A stretch of 64,000 nt of DNA from Hoplostethus atlanticus. Its lineage: Eukaryota > Chordata > Actinopteri > Trachichthyiformes > Trachichthyidae. Within the stretch, counting starts at the first letter, position 1; every line of letters starts with the position of its first letter. The notes below the pieces were generated by a model. That model searched no databases and was not told where the DNA came from. It saw nothing but the letters and a program-made list of their open reading frames with translations. Below are positions 27,201 to 39,100 of the stretch, piece by piece. Position numbers and translations under genes: made by a program. The stretch covers positions 2,884,001-2,948,000 of the forward strand of contig JAXDDX010000002.1 of assembly GCA_034670405.1 (NCBI GenBank), in the 5' to 3' direction.

Positions 27201-28867
27201 TCTTTACAAAAAATATCTGTGACCTGCGAGGTGCCACCTGAAAGTAAATGCTACCTGTGTCCACAAGAGGGACTTTTATCAGGTGTGACTGACTGACGTG
27301 TGGTTTTAAAGGCACAGTCCCAAACAATTTTTCACTTTATTTCTAGTGAGTTTTGAGAGGAGGATACAGATGAATCTAAAATGATGCAAACCACCTTGCA
27401 GAAAGTATTATTTTAAAATAAATCATCATGCTTTATTACATATGACAATATATGTTAATGGAAGACAGTTTGGATAGCGCATGCTGTTTGCTGGTGGTAG
27501 GTGCTCGTGCTCTTTACATGACAGTAACATTTAAGTCTGAGAATATACTGTCTTATGTATATATACTACTCTGATAGGGTCAGGAGGGTAGCACCATTAG
27601 ATACAGACACCAGCACTGCCATCAGCAGTCAGATAATTGCGAGAGGCTCAACAGTAACGGGATATCCATTTGATTTGGTTTCAGTGTCACTTTCCAGACC
27701 TCAAGTTTCAAGCTTCAAGTTGAAGCAAGAGAAGAAAAAAAATATATTTCTAAAAACTTCCCAATATGTTGTGAACCATTGCTACAGTTATATTTATTTT
27801 CCACATTCTGAAGTAAATACACAGATGTCTATAAAGCTCTTAGGACTGTGAGCAATTTGATTTGATTGTATTGGCAAAGAAAAGCTGCTAACAGCCTTTT
27901 AAAATTGCTTTCTTAAATTGAATTATCCAGCATGAGTGTCCAATTATTGGAATCACAGGCATTATTTACATTGTTAGAGGAAAGCGTATTGAAACACCAT
28001 AATTGTCTTCTGAAATCAAGAAAAGTAGAGCAACCAAGCTGAGATCTGTTTTTGTGGGCAAGCTGAACGGCTAAACCCATCCACTAATGTAAATGGCATT
28101 TAAAACTCAAAAATAATGGCGTGAGCAGAGGCAACTGCGTACACAACTCTCATTATGTTGCGGGCCGTAAGCCGTGCACAATCCATGGATAAATTCTGGT
28201 TTCGAGTTACAAAATACTAGACAGTCACATCGCCAGAATGCCTCGCTACTTAGTGTCTAACTTGTAAAAGGTACAGTAATAAAAGGTGCAATGTTTCACT
28301 TTTTTTCCTGAGAGTGTTAAGTTAAATGCTTCCTCAGTGATATCCTGATGGATGGTATTTTTCCTCAAACAGATGTCTGCATCTCTTAAACATAATGTAA
28401 GAACTCAGGGGATCTGCATTCCTGAATCTGTATCCAACAAGAGCAGCATAGCGGGGTTATACATCTGGAGGTTGGAATGAAAACATACTGTACAGTTCTG
28501 AAGCCCGATGCATTATGACCATTAGAAACAAGGGTATTGGTTTGTAGTTAGTTTGACTTAGTTCTCATGGCTTCAAAGCATTGCTGGCGGAGGTATGCTA
28601 CACGATTCAGAGTACTGCACTGTGAAGAAGACGGAATTTCAAGGAAATGCAGGAATATGAGCAGAAATTTGAGCTATATGTTGGTATATGTTTAAGTTGC
28701 ATCAGGGAATAATATTTTCACACTATTACGTTTTCCACTCCTTGGTAGAGTAGTAACGTTTTTATACAGAACTATGACTTTTGCTCTTGCTGAGTTTCCT
28801 TTACCAGAGTTCTTGAGCTGTCTCATCATTGGTCAGCACCCATGGCGTCATTATGTCCTCTCCTTAC

Positions 28868-29078
28868 AGCAGCAGGGTGGCATAGTGAGTAGGGAGAACA
28901 ACCTTCCACTGGATGGCCCTGGCCCCTGTGACAAGCAAGCATCCATGCTGCTGAAGTGTCCTTGAGCAAGACACTGAATCTCTGTTCAGTAGCTGGCCCT
29001 GCGCTTTGATGTCCTTGTGGATTTGAGAAAAAAGACAAATTTCTCCTTCGGGGATGACAACAATATCAAATAAAAGTG
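28868..29078 (+). mobile_element. SINE-like repeat copy
   Basis: The head AGCAGGGTGGCATAGTGAGT and the core GTGTCCTTGAGCAAGACACT match the copy at 10945-11120. The 3' end TTCTCCTTCGGGGATGACAA followed by ATCAAATAAAAGT is a typical fish SINE tail. Confidence 0.7.
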
Positions 29079-31101
29079 TCTCTCATCCTCTGTTGAGTTG
29101 CGGAGTCCAAAGTCATGTTACAACAAAGGGGGGAAAAAAAAACTTTTGAAATGAGCCTTGTTGTGCAGTGCTTTGTTGCAGGCAGCTAAACCTGATTGGA
29201 AACTGATTTTTATTTTTTTGATGAGAATGCATTTTAAGTGAGATGGTAAAAATAAGTTTGTCCTATTGCGTGAGCCATGCAGTTGGAGATACATTTGAAG
29301 TGCATTTATCTATCAAGGCCACAAAATCCCCCAAAGGGCACTGCACTTCACAAAGCTCTGTGAATGACTAACTAATGTACAATATTATTCCCAGACATGG
29401 TGTTAAACTCATTAAAGTAATAACCAGTGACATTTTCATATAAATAATTCTCTCTATTACTGATTGATATAACACAATAGTGATTCAACCTAGACCCAGT
29501 TCATGAAAGCTTTTACTTTAACTGTTCTAAACACCAGGTGTCAGGTCAGTCTCTACCTGGAAAGATCCTCTCAGGCACAGGAAGTGACAACGGCGGTTTG
29601 TTTGGAATAAATAGAAGAAGAACTGGGTAGTTAGCATGAGCAGCGATAGCCACCATAGCTGAACAGACAAAGAAGAAGACCTCCCAGTACTGGCCGCTCT
29701 GTTTGATTGACAAGCGATCTCTGGGCAGCACAGTGCAGAAACACCATAGTAATCGCTTAGCAACAAAGTTCTCACCAAACAAAACAAATGAGGATCTCAA
29801 GGATTACCACTTGAACAATAATCTATTTATCATTTCAAACTTTCAAGTCAGATGTCACGGTGCTTCAATTCAACATCTGATGCTAGTGGTTCAGTTCAAT
29901 TCGAGTTCTTGAAAAGCCACAAAATCTGGAATCTGTTGAACCCAAAATGATTTGCTGGAGAGTAGCAGAGCATTGTGCTTACAGCATGTATTCAAGTGCC
30001 AAAATGATACAATGGATAAGGATTTATAATGACTATGCATTGTTTTAATACTTTACTGTAACATGCACGCTTGTCATTGGTGCCGTTTCCTTGGGCACGT
30101 CTCTCTTTGAAAGGTTTTTGACCTGGATCTACCTGTGTCATCTTTTGACCCGTCTCTTTCGTCTTTTGGATTTTAGAGAATATAAGTCATCATCGCATCC
30201 TACCCACCAAACACATGCTTGCATACGCACGCACACACACACCAACCAAAAACACAATGCCTGTACCATAGGAGGAGTCAATGTGTATGCAGTCTGTGGT
30301 ACCTATGCTATGCTCGCCTTCACCCAGCCATCTGGTTTCAGTTCAGACCCATCTGGATCTGTCTCCAGCCCAGGCATCTCAGGAATACATTTTGGAGTGG
30401 TGCCCACATCCGTTCACACAGACAAGTGTTTTCAATTACTCAGCTTTAAATGTCTCTAAAACCCAAAGTGATTGGGCTTTTTTTAGGCGGCAGCGGTGGT
30501 AAACACTGCTTTAAAGGAGCTGCTTCAAAGGGAGGAGGTTGACCAGTACATAAGACATAGACTGACGTACACCTTGATGACTGGCGGTGAACACACAGAT
30601 ATAGTACAGTATGTCACCACTTAGCCTGGCACGCCGAAGCACAGCCACAGCTCATGGACTTTATACTATACATAGATCATAAATATACTGGATGAGCTGA
30701 CACAAATATCCTTTCAGCCAATATGACTCAACTCAAGAGCTGAGAAATGAGAACCACGCAAGGGGCTCATCTTATATTATAACTGACAGGACCATTCCAC
30801 AAGTTCCCACACCAAAAAGAATGAGTTAGCTTGATGTTTGGTTGAGGTTTGTATCATGAAAAACAGAAGAATTTTCCGTTTATGTGAATTTTCATATTTA
30901 TATGGCCCCTTTTTTAATCCATACTGGTGCACTTCTGGCATATTGTAACCTAATCCTAACTCATGGTGATCGCTCAACATGACTGGAGAGTATTCTAAAA
31001 AGGATTAACTGTATTCCAATGCATTGATAAAATTCACAAAATGCGCTACAGGTTTTTTTGGTACGTCTCGTGGTACTCTCCTGAGAAGAGTGTTTTATGG
31101 T

Positions 31102-31250
31102 ATTTCTGTTTTTACTGGCAGTGAATGGTGAAGAGAGGCTGGATGGATGGAAAGCAGGATGACGTGCAGCAAAGGTCAAGAGCCAGGTTTGAATCCAAAG
31201 CATTGAGATGTGTGTATGTGTGGTATGCAACACCGACTGAGCCACATATT
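31102..31250 (-). mobile_element. tRNA-derived SINE
   Basis: On the minus strand: GTGGCTCAGTCGGTGTTGCA (A-box), then GGATTCAAACCTGGCTCTTG (B-box) and a CTTTGCTGCACGTCATCC body. It belongs to the same family as 3872-4013 and 44837-44978. Confidence 0.75.
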
Positions 31251-32245
31251 TCTCTTTGATCATTGACGGAATGTTTTCCCATTTTTAGATAGATACGTAG
31301 GTGCTTTCCTAAGGGGGGAAACAGGGACTTTTTTTGCACCCCCATATGGACATCGCCTTCCACACCCTGCTGCTCAGTGTGTGACTCACATAAACGTGTG
31401 TGCGCGAGCGTGTGCACACTAAAGGTATTAAAGGTAATGTTCTTTTTCCATCCTAATGGGTCCCGCTGTGTCAGAGTGATGCCTGTACCTGAATCTATTT
31501 TAGGTTGTGACCAACACCACATTTTAATGACTCCTATGACTAAACCAGTGGAGACCTTCCCCGAGATGCCCCTGGGCATGTACTCGCACAGCTACAGCAT
31601 TTCACATGGGTTTGTGATAAGGGCTATACATTGTCACAGGCAGTGGCAGTTAATCCAAAAGAAATACTGCCCCTTTTTTTAATTTGCATGCTAATACCAT
31701 TCCTGATTCAATCTGATATGAGCTGCACAGTGGTAGCCCTCATGGAAGTTCCCCATCAGGCATCTATTCCCCATCTATCACATCTAGCTTGCATTAGTGC
31801 TGCACCAGTGCACTACATCCTATTCTTTGTCAAATATTGTTATGTTGAACCATGTAGACATATTACTGTACTAATACTGTGTCTCTCAGCTTACATGTGA
31901 AAGTGAAAAGTGAACAGAATTTGAATTCCAAATAATTTATCTCCAACAAGGAAGCTACAGGGCAGCGAGCGCTCGCGGTGCTACAGCGAGCTCGCAGCAA
32001 ATAATCAGGCCTGTTTTCAGATCCCCTCCAGTTAAATGGTTTTCTATTAAGAACCATTACATCAGTATTAAATTCACTCATTTAGCACATAATTCCCAAA
32101 CCATAGAGCAGTTTTTATCGTGAGCAATGGTTGCTTACTATTGTCCACTGTTATATTGATATAAACTAATAACTAACAATATAGTAATACAGTCAGTCCC
32201 ACTCTGTAGGGATTAGATCCACAGATCACTCGAGTCACACTTGAG

Positions 32246-32532
32246 GACAGCGGTAGCTTAAAGATTAGAGAGGCAAGCTTGTGTAAGGAAGGTCACACAG
32301 CCAACTCTCTGTACCAAGAACCTGAGAAAGTGAGTGAATACTGATCCCTGCATCCTTGACAGTGTCTACATGCTTTTGAGCAAGGCTCCTAACCCTCAAC
32401 TATGGAGCGAGTAGCTCAGTGGTCAACAGTGGAAGACTTTGTACTGGGGCTGTGCCCACGTGTGAATGTGTGTAAATTGGTGAATTTGTCAGCAGTGAAT
32501 TGCTGAAAAAGTAAATAAAGGCTTAAAAATCC
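32246..32532 (+). mobile_element. Composite SINE-like repeat
   Basis: A first tRNA-like head (GACAGCGGTAGCTTAAAGAT) is followed from about 32403 by a second one (GAGCGAGTAGCTCAGTGGTC), ending in AGTAAATAAAGGCTTAAAAA. It is either a dimeric element or one copy inserted in another. Confidence 0.6.
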
Positions 32533-33246
32533 CAATGTGCACCGACATGCTATAATTCTCACCATTAGACTAATTCACATGTTGTTAAATGTTTTTGATG
32601 TAGTTTTTTTCTAATGACCAGAAATGAACAGAGCCTTGAATTCTGGAAAATCGTTGTGGTTTTGATTTATGATACTGGAGTGTTTCTCAACGGTCTAGTG
32701 GCATTCGCCACATCTATGCATAATCCCTAATCAGGGCCATGTACATAGCACTCCATCATGAGCCCTTCAACAGCGCTCAGAGAATGTTGGCTTGGTAATT
32801 GAATTTGAGAACAGCTTAAGATGGGAACACAAGCCAGATGCTAGGATGTTTATGGAGTTGTTGCTTTGTGGGCAGCACTGTACACAACCTCTGTCTCTCA
32901 CTGCAGCTAGATTTTCCATGCCCAGTACATCAGTTTGATCAAAAACATCTCATGTAATATATAGTAATGAAATCGGTCTTGAAATCGGCAGTGCTATGCC
33001 TCATGTACACTAATTACTGCACTGAGTCGGATGCTGGTAAAGCAAACTTGATTGGTTAGTGTTCTTGTTCAATTTTGTAGGTAGTCCTTCTAGTATACAG
33101 GACTGAAATAAGGGTTGGTAACCTGTGGTAAAAAAAACAAATTTGATGAAAATGTCTAAGTAATTCATGCATGCTGCTATTATGTACAGCACTGTACACT
33201 GAGGTGGATAAATAAATGAAAGGCCAATAAATGCTGTGTGGTGGTA

Positions 33247-33247
<1 letters not shown>

Positions 33248-33325
<78 letters not shown>

Positions 33326-33334
33326 GGTCTGTCG
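33248..33334. repeat. Compound (ATCT)n(GTCT)n microsatellite
   Basis: A long ATCT run passes into GTCT units and a short degenerate end. It is tetranucleotide and long, so probably highly polymorphic. Confidence 0.95.
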
Positions 33335-35989
33335 ATTTATCTCATTTTCATCAAGTATAATAAATTATATTAAGGCTAATAACATCTCAAGGATAGGTCC
33401 TGTGCCCCTGGAGGTGTTACCGTGACAACCGCAAATCTCACCTCAATAAATGCCACATAGACCTTAGCAACTGGGAAGCTCTGGTGCTTGATACACAACA
33501 GAACTAAACTTTTTGCAAATGCTGCTAGCCAAAAAAAGACACAAACACAAAAGACGAAGAAACAATAAGCTCCAAACCCAGGATAGACCAATCCTGCACC
33601 CACGGCAACAACATCTGCAGGTCATGCATCGGCCTCAACAGCCACCTCTGCACCCATTTGTTTGTTATTAACTGTTGCCTTAACCAATTCTTTTCATTGC
33701 ATCTTTTTATATCGTTGAGTTGGTTGAACTAAATGTGTGGGTTTGATTTTCCCAATGCTCAATTAAGATTGATTACATAACTTGTTTTGGATCGTGCAAA
33801 GTGCTTAGACGAGGAGAATTTGATAGTCACAATGTTAATAATGACAACAGGACAAGTTGCTCACTCACTTGCTACATAAGCTACAGAGCCACAATCATCT
33901 AACCTTGTGCAGCAGTTCAGATAGCCTTGGCCTGCCTTCACAATGTTGAGCTGGAGGAAAAAAGGCAAGAAGCCTTATTTTGTCTACATATCAAGCCACA
34001 GCCCAGTATTTTCAGGGCAGACACCCTAACCACACAACAACTGAGATAGATAATAGAGAGAGCAATGGGATTTGTAGTCAAAGCGCTGTGCATCCTCACT
34101 GAAATACAGCCTCCATGTCCTCCAGAGACTCGGCAGCTTGGCCGATCACTGTGAGTGAACGCAGATGGGAGAGATGCCCAGCAGTGGAAACAGGGAATAA
34201 ACTAGCTTAATGAAAGCATCATGGCACAGTGAAAAGCCAGTCCAAGCCATCAGTGAGAATGCCCCGGGGGTAGGAAGATGGGCTGGTGTGCGTGCTGGGG
34301 GCTGGAAGCTTGCCCAGATCCAGGACCTCTTTTGGCCCTCTGTGGGCTCATGGCAGTCCTCTCCCTCACCATACAGCCCCTCCTGGGAGCATGCAGAAAG
34401 CTGATACGCCATGTTACAGGTTAGGCCCTGAGGTAAGCACCATATCAAGAAAATTAGATGCTTAGTTGAGAATGGCAGCTGCCCAAGCTCGCCTTTTACA
34501 GATGGAGTTGCATCTGCATTCGACGCCCTTGAGAGTGTCAGGGAGGGGAAGGAGGGTCTGAAGGCACATGTTTTTGAGGAATCTAGTGCATGTTGGAATA
34601 CCTTCAGCAACGTCAGCATATGCACACACTAGTTTTGACCTGCCTGTCTAGAGTTAAGTGTGCCATCAGCTGTTAAGTGAAGAAGTTCAATTTACAATTA
34701 TATTTCCCAGCTGTTCAAAGTTGCGTGCAATAGCAGTCACGTTTTTTTTTTCTGTTTTTACTTCAAAATGAGTACCTCCAGGCATGGAGCGTAATTGTGT
34801 GGTGTCACAGTAACATATGTATTATTGGCTAAAGCCATTGTAGCTGTCAGGGTGCACTGGTAGTTTTACTGTCTCCTTCAGGTAACACTCAGTTGGGTGT
34901 CTCCATTCAAGAGCCACATCTTCCAGTTTGCACGGCTGGCAGGGAATTGCTTGTAAGTAGAAAGGTCTCCAAAGAATCAGATATTTAAACTATTTTTAAC
35001 TCAGAAAGCTGCATGCAACTTTTATAAACACAGCTGATTGTTTAGATCAGTTTTGTTCTTCACTATGAATAAAAAAAAACAGTATTTCATGGTACTTGTC
35101 GTTATTGTTGACTAAAATGTAAATCACTGAATGTGCACACAATGATGGAGAAGTAAACAGTACACACACAAAAGTAATAAGCCTTTATAGAAGTTGACAG
35201 TAAAGGTAATCCCTGCTCAGCCTTTCTTTGACCAACCCATTACTTTCTGCTCAGCTCACCCATAAACTTTTTGTTAAGGGTTATATAATTTCCATTCATA
35301 ATCCTAGATAAAGATCTTATTCAGTGGAAAAGGAAAAGGATCTCACATCTATTAGTTCTGGTCAAGAGCCTTTTAATTCAGTATACTTGGTTTAAAGTTT
35401 TTTTCCCCTCTTCTCATCGACTTTCATTCCTGTGACTATAAATAAAGTCTGTCAATAGGAGCCATTATTCCCTCTCCACAGGGTGAGAGCGAGCTTCATG
35501 ATGAAGTTATCTTCTCCAAGGCTCTGGTGTACAATGGCACCTATTCACTGCTTGCTGTTCTATCACTTTGACAGATGTCTGTCTCTTCGACTCACCCCAA
35601 CATCCCATTACTCTTTGTAAGCTTATCTGTGTTAAAGGCACATTTTATCCATAATCTGTACATACCGTGATATACTGTGGATAGAAACAGTACTGTATGT
35701 GCCTTAAATGTTGCCAGGAAACCCTGATGAAGTCCCACGTCCCCTCACCATCCATCCATACAATTCAAAATTCATCCTCCAGAACCAGGATGTTTGGCTA
35801 GATTGATTATATGGATGCATTGTTCTTCTGTTTCAGTACTGGAGATGGATAGCAGTGCATTATGCCAAAGGCACAGAATAAATGCTACAACAGCGATTGA
35901 ATATTTTCCACTAAACATCTGTAATTGTTATCTGTAAGTGTTAAGATAAAGATATCAGGAAGTCTGTCCTCTAATACACAGGCATCAGG

Positions 35990-36150
35990 GAGGCCTAGCA
36001 GTTAGAGAGACCATCTCTTAACCAAAAATGTGCAGGTCGAATCCTCCTGTCAAAGTGTCCTTTAGCAAGACGCTGAACAAGACGCTGTGCTTGTTCACTC
36101 TTTGTAAATCGCTCCAGATAAGCTAAGTCAGCTAAATGCCTAAAATGTAA
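35990..36150 (+). mobile_element. SINE-like repeat copy
   Basis: Head AGGCCTAGCAGTTAGAGAGA, B-box-like GTGCAGGTCGAATCC, body AAAGTGTCCTTTAGCAAGAC and a TCAGCTAAATGCCTAAAATG end. It is related to the copies at 10945 and 28868 and has a short internal tandem repeat of the ACGCTGAACAAG phrase. Confidence 0.65.
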
Positions 36151-39100
36151 GAGTAATTTTTAAGGCAATAGCTGCTCTCCATGCAGCTGTGGACTCCACT
36201 GACAGAAAGGCCATTTACAACTTCCAAATATATCCTGCTGCATCTCTGTAGAACTGACAAAGATGGTGAAGTTGCCATGCATTTTCCACCGATCCATCAA
36301 GAACAGAGTCTAACTGTATGAGCCAGGGAAGTGCAAACAAGGCAAGGCTGGGTCAGAGTCCTTCTGCTTTTGTGGCTGTTAGGAGAGAGACGGATATTGC
36401 GAGTGATTTGCAGCACAAAAAGGATACAGGAATATAAATTAAAAGGTGACACAAAGAGAAGGAACACGTTCAGGACAGACAAGCTCAGTTATTTTTTGTC
36501 TTGTCACTCATCTCTGTCAATACAATTAGTCTTGTGAATGAGAGTGATAGCCACGGTAGCATTTTCCAGGGTGTCACACTGGGGCACATATCAACGACAG
36601 GTTAAGAGTCACTTCAGATGTAAGTGAACAAGTAGATATTTAGACATTTACCAATACACAGGATCAGATGTAACCATCTCTTGGGATAATAAACTATGGT
36701 GAAGTTGAGGGTGAGCGCAGGGTGAATTAAGGTGAGAGAGAGAAATAAATGCACACTGTCAATGATTAATGAACAGTGATAGTAAATAGTTTAGAGATCT
36801 GTCATCCTTCAGTTGAAGGTTCCTTGGATGTAACAGGTACAGTGGATGTGCTTGTAAAAGCAGCTAAAACCATGAGTACAGTGGCTCTGGCACACGTTCA
36901 CAAAAACTTTCAGCCTTTTCAGTAGACCTATTTTGGAAATTTCGAAAACCAGTCTGCTCCTTACTGTCTACAACCATTAGATTTAGAAGAAAGGAGACAA
37001 GGAAGCCTTGCTAAAGGTATTTTCTAACGTGGCTGGTGTATATGTGTGAGTCAAAGCCAAGTAAATGAGTGCTGTTTTTATGACTCCTTTTTGTAGCACT
37101 TGGTCCTGTGGGTTTATATAACGTTGCAATATAAACCACATAGAACACTCACAGTGACTGGGTCGAATAACGAAAACAAGAGGGGTCCTTGTAACCTTTC
37201 ATGTGAGCATTCTTGGCAGTTCCACATTCACTTCCCTGAGACATTTTAAATTTCGTCTGCCCAGTCGGAGGGCTCTTGAAAGGACTGGAGCTATGATGCA
37301 TTAATTGTCAGACATGAAGCTCAGGTGCAGGTGATTTGCACTAACTTCAACCAATGTTCTCTAATAGCCTTAATCATAGATCTGGTAGCGCTTCGTCTTT
37401 TGACCACAGCTGGCAATAGACACACACAGACAGCCCACACTTGTTGCCCTCTTCTTGTGTCATGATATGTTGGCGCCCACAGACTATGTGCGCTAAAGAT
37501 GGTTAGATGATGCAAGTTGGCTTTATCCCACGGTGAAATTGATGATCTTTACTCTAGCCAAACCTTTACTGCATACAAAGCTAAAGCAAAGTTAATTATT
37601 AGATTCCAACAGACTACACCAGTAATGCTCATAGAGTTCTGTCCTGGTATTTGTTAGTGAGTGTGTTTGCATTCCTGTCTAAGATGACAGATAACCCAGC
37701 TTTGCTTGCATGGAAATCAGAATTGAAGAATGGCTTCATGCACTGTGGGGAATTTGCAAGCCACAGTGTCTGCAGATGTCCTTATTGGACCCCTGTGAGG
37801 TCTTTAAGGTCTCTGCAGTTACAAGATGTAATGGTGCCCTTTACATTCACGTCTGGCAGCGTTGCAAAGTTTGCCATTAGCTGCAGTTATTTCCCGTTGT
37901 CAGCAAGTAATACAATATATTCTGCAAGTAATACAAAGCCAAATCATTATCCTTCATTCTTAGTTGTGTTTAATCTTCATTTCCTTGATGTTATTTATGT
38001 ATTGCTGTTTATACACTTGGTTGGTTGCTTCAATTTCACGACCTGTGGCGTCACCAGACCCAATTTAGTGTTGCAGCACTCCTTTATTTTTCATCAGCCA
38101 CATGAAAAAAATCAATAGATCTTCCACTCTTCCTCAACTTTAAACATTAAGTGCACCATTTTTGACGCATGAGTCAAACAGACTCATTATGTGTAATGAA
38201 AAGTCAGTCTAAGGTTGCGCCCCCCTCCCCCTCACATCTTGCACATAGGGTCCAAACTAAACATCATAATGATCAAAAGGTATAACTTCACCATGTAACA
38301 CGTCTGAGACATTTTGGAGCCTAAAAATAGAGACAGATTTTAAAGAATAAGTTTATTGTAGTATGCAATTTCACATTTTTGGACACAGATTTTGATTAAG
38401 AGAACATTTTTTTTCCAGGAAATTTGAAAGGTTTAAGAAACTAAAGATTTATTGATGTTGTTAAAACATCTATCATCATGTAGTTGAGCAAGCACAAGCT
38501 TTTCCAGAGAGCAGATGCCATAAACTCTACATTTCTCATTCTTGCTATTCAGGTTGAATAGTGAATAAAGCTTTTATAAAAATGCTTTAACTTGTAATTG
38601 CCACATTAATGTAATGAGTCTGTAATGTTAATCCTCCCGCTCTTATGTGGCTCTATGAAAGGTTATTATGTTAGCTGATGCCATGCAATCATTTAGACAT
38701 TTTAGACTTGATGCAATACAATTAAATAAGAAAATAAAAAGACATAATCAATTACAGTTGCTTGAGAAAATATTCACCCCTGTCTATTTATTTTTAGTTC
38801 TATATAAAGTACTCTATTGTATTATGGTGAAAAGGACATTGTAGAGGTTTATGTGAAAGTATTTAATTTAAATAACATGTAATAAGCTTTTGATTGGTGG
38901 CCCAGGCAAATTAGTGGTAGAGTTGTTTCAGCTTGGCCTTCTCTTTAGTGGTTGAATTCATTGAGTAAAGGAGAGAATTTTGAACTTCAGTCTGTCGATC
39001 CCACAAGAACTTTCTTTTTGCACAAGTGAGTAACCCTCTTGAATGCTCAGGCCACTTGCTTAGACTTGAAATAGTGAAATAGTAATGGAAAGACTTTTTC

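Noticed and set aside
31112..31579. 155-codon minus-strand frame
   Set aside because: Its 3' half runs through a SINE copy and the rest has no recognisable motif.
32403..32475. tRNA gene candidate (GAGCGAGTAGCTCAGTGG)
   Set aside because: Only the A-box part looks like tRNA; no complete cloverleaf, and the downstream sequence has a SINE-type tail.
37651..38118. 155-codon plus-strand frame
   Set aside because: Mixed composition, no domains or splice structure; probably chance.
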